Shown: positions 15,272 through 15,316 of the stretch, one piece after another
Layout of the letters: each line of letters starts with the position of its first letter
How positions within the stretch are numbered: the first letter of the stretch is position 1
NCBI GenBank assembly: GCA_030666935.1
Contig: DAOUWX010000020.1
Span: forward strand, 1 to 15,316
Length of the DNA: 15,316 nt
DNA from: Atribacterota bacterium
GTDB lineage: Bacteria > Atribacterota > Phoenicimicrobiia > Phoenicimicrobiales > Phoenicimicrobiaceae
Direction: 5' to 3'
Made by a program: the position numbers and the translations under genes
The notes under the pieces: generated by a model
Seen by the model: only the letters and a program-made list of their open reading frames with translations
What the model was told of the DNA's origin: nothing
The model's database searches: none

Positions 15272-15289
15272 CCACGGGCTTGCCCGTGG
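15272..15289. repeat. REP-like perfect palindrome CCACGGGC-TT-GCCCGTGG
   Basis: An 8-bp GC-rich stem with a 2-nt loop in otherwise A/T-rich DNA. It resembles dispersed REP-type repeats. The open minus frame through it (HPRASPWYSAL) is almost certainly not original protein sequence. It lies directly upstream of the replication-protein remnant, near the window edge. Confidence 0.65.
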
Positions 15290-15316
15290 ATGAATGAATA
15301 GGCGGCGATATGTTAC

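Noticed and set aside
8900..15316. Complete integrative element or plasmid
   Set aside because: No integrase, relaxase, transposase or clear attachment-site duplication is visible in the window, so only remnants can be claimed.

Overview
The window reads as a piece of chromosome from an A/T-rich bacterium, most likely an uncultured lineage. The mix of DUF3160, a Memo/CapA fusion, a membrane-embedded spermidine-synthase-like protein and dispersed palindromic repeats is what I associate with candidate phyla such as Atribacterota or Aerophobota. That assignment is a guess from gene content; no rRNA or marker gene is present.

Left half (about 1-8450). After the last codons of an unidentified + strand gene (1-72) and a perfect 19-bp inverted-repeat terminator (96-144), four minus-strand genes run right to left. 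They are a secreted patatin-like lipase, a large membrane protein with a SAM-binding spermidine-synthase-like core, a membrane-anchored Memo-like plus CapA-like fusion, and a secreted DUF3160 protein. Gaps are 4 bp and 8 bp, plus one roughly 100-bp gap filled by a hairpin repeat. All four products are exported or membrane-bound, so this looks like an envelope operon. Its biochemical theme is unknown.

Boundary (8451-8899). This stretch has no gene. It holds a GGGGACA-type palindromic element, four phased TGTCATTCCC repeats ending in a GAAA-loop hairpin, and a run of degenerate octamers. It separates the envelope operon from an accessory region that looks more A/T-rich by eye.

Accessory region (8900-15316). 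On the + strand lie a winged-helix remnant, then a TIGR02391 (Hypoth_ymh) gene intact except for one in-frame TAA at codon 23. Three closely spaced genes follow: an HNH-like zinc protein, a PD-(D/E)XK-like nuclease candidate and a three-helix membrane protein with a large soluble tail. Convergent to these, on the minus strand, is a toxin-antitoxin operon. It has an MqsR-like toxin that appears to start at ATT behind a strong Shine-Dalgarno, and an antitoxin fusing an MqsA-like HTH to a Panacea (SocA/DUF4065) domain but lacking the zinc-ribbon cysteines. A promoter with an overlapping 10-bp perfect inverted repeat lies upstream. The window ends in the C-terminal part of a replication-initiator-like protein whose upstream sequence runs into another palindromic repeat.

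The best candidates for something undescribed are the HNH / PD-(D/E)XK-like / membrane cassette next to a HEPN-motif protein, and the Cys-less MqsA-Panacea antitoxin with its ATT-initiated toxin. All functional statements come from reading motifs by eye; no database search was run.
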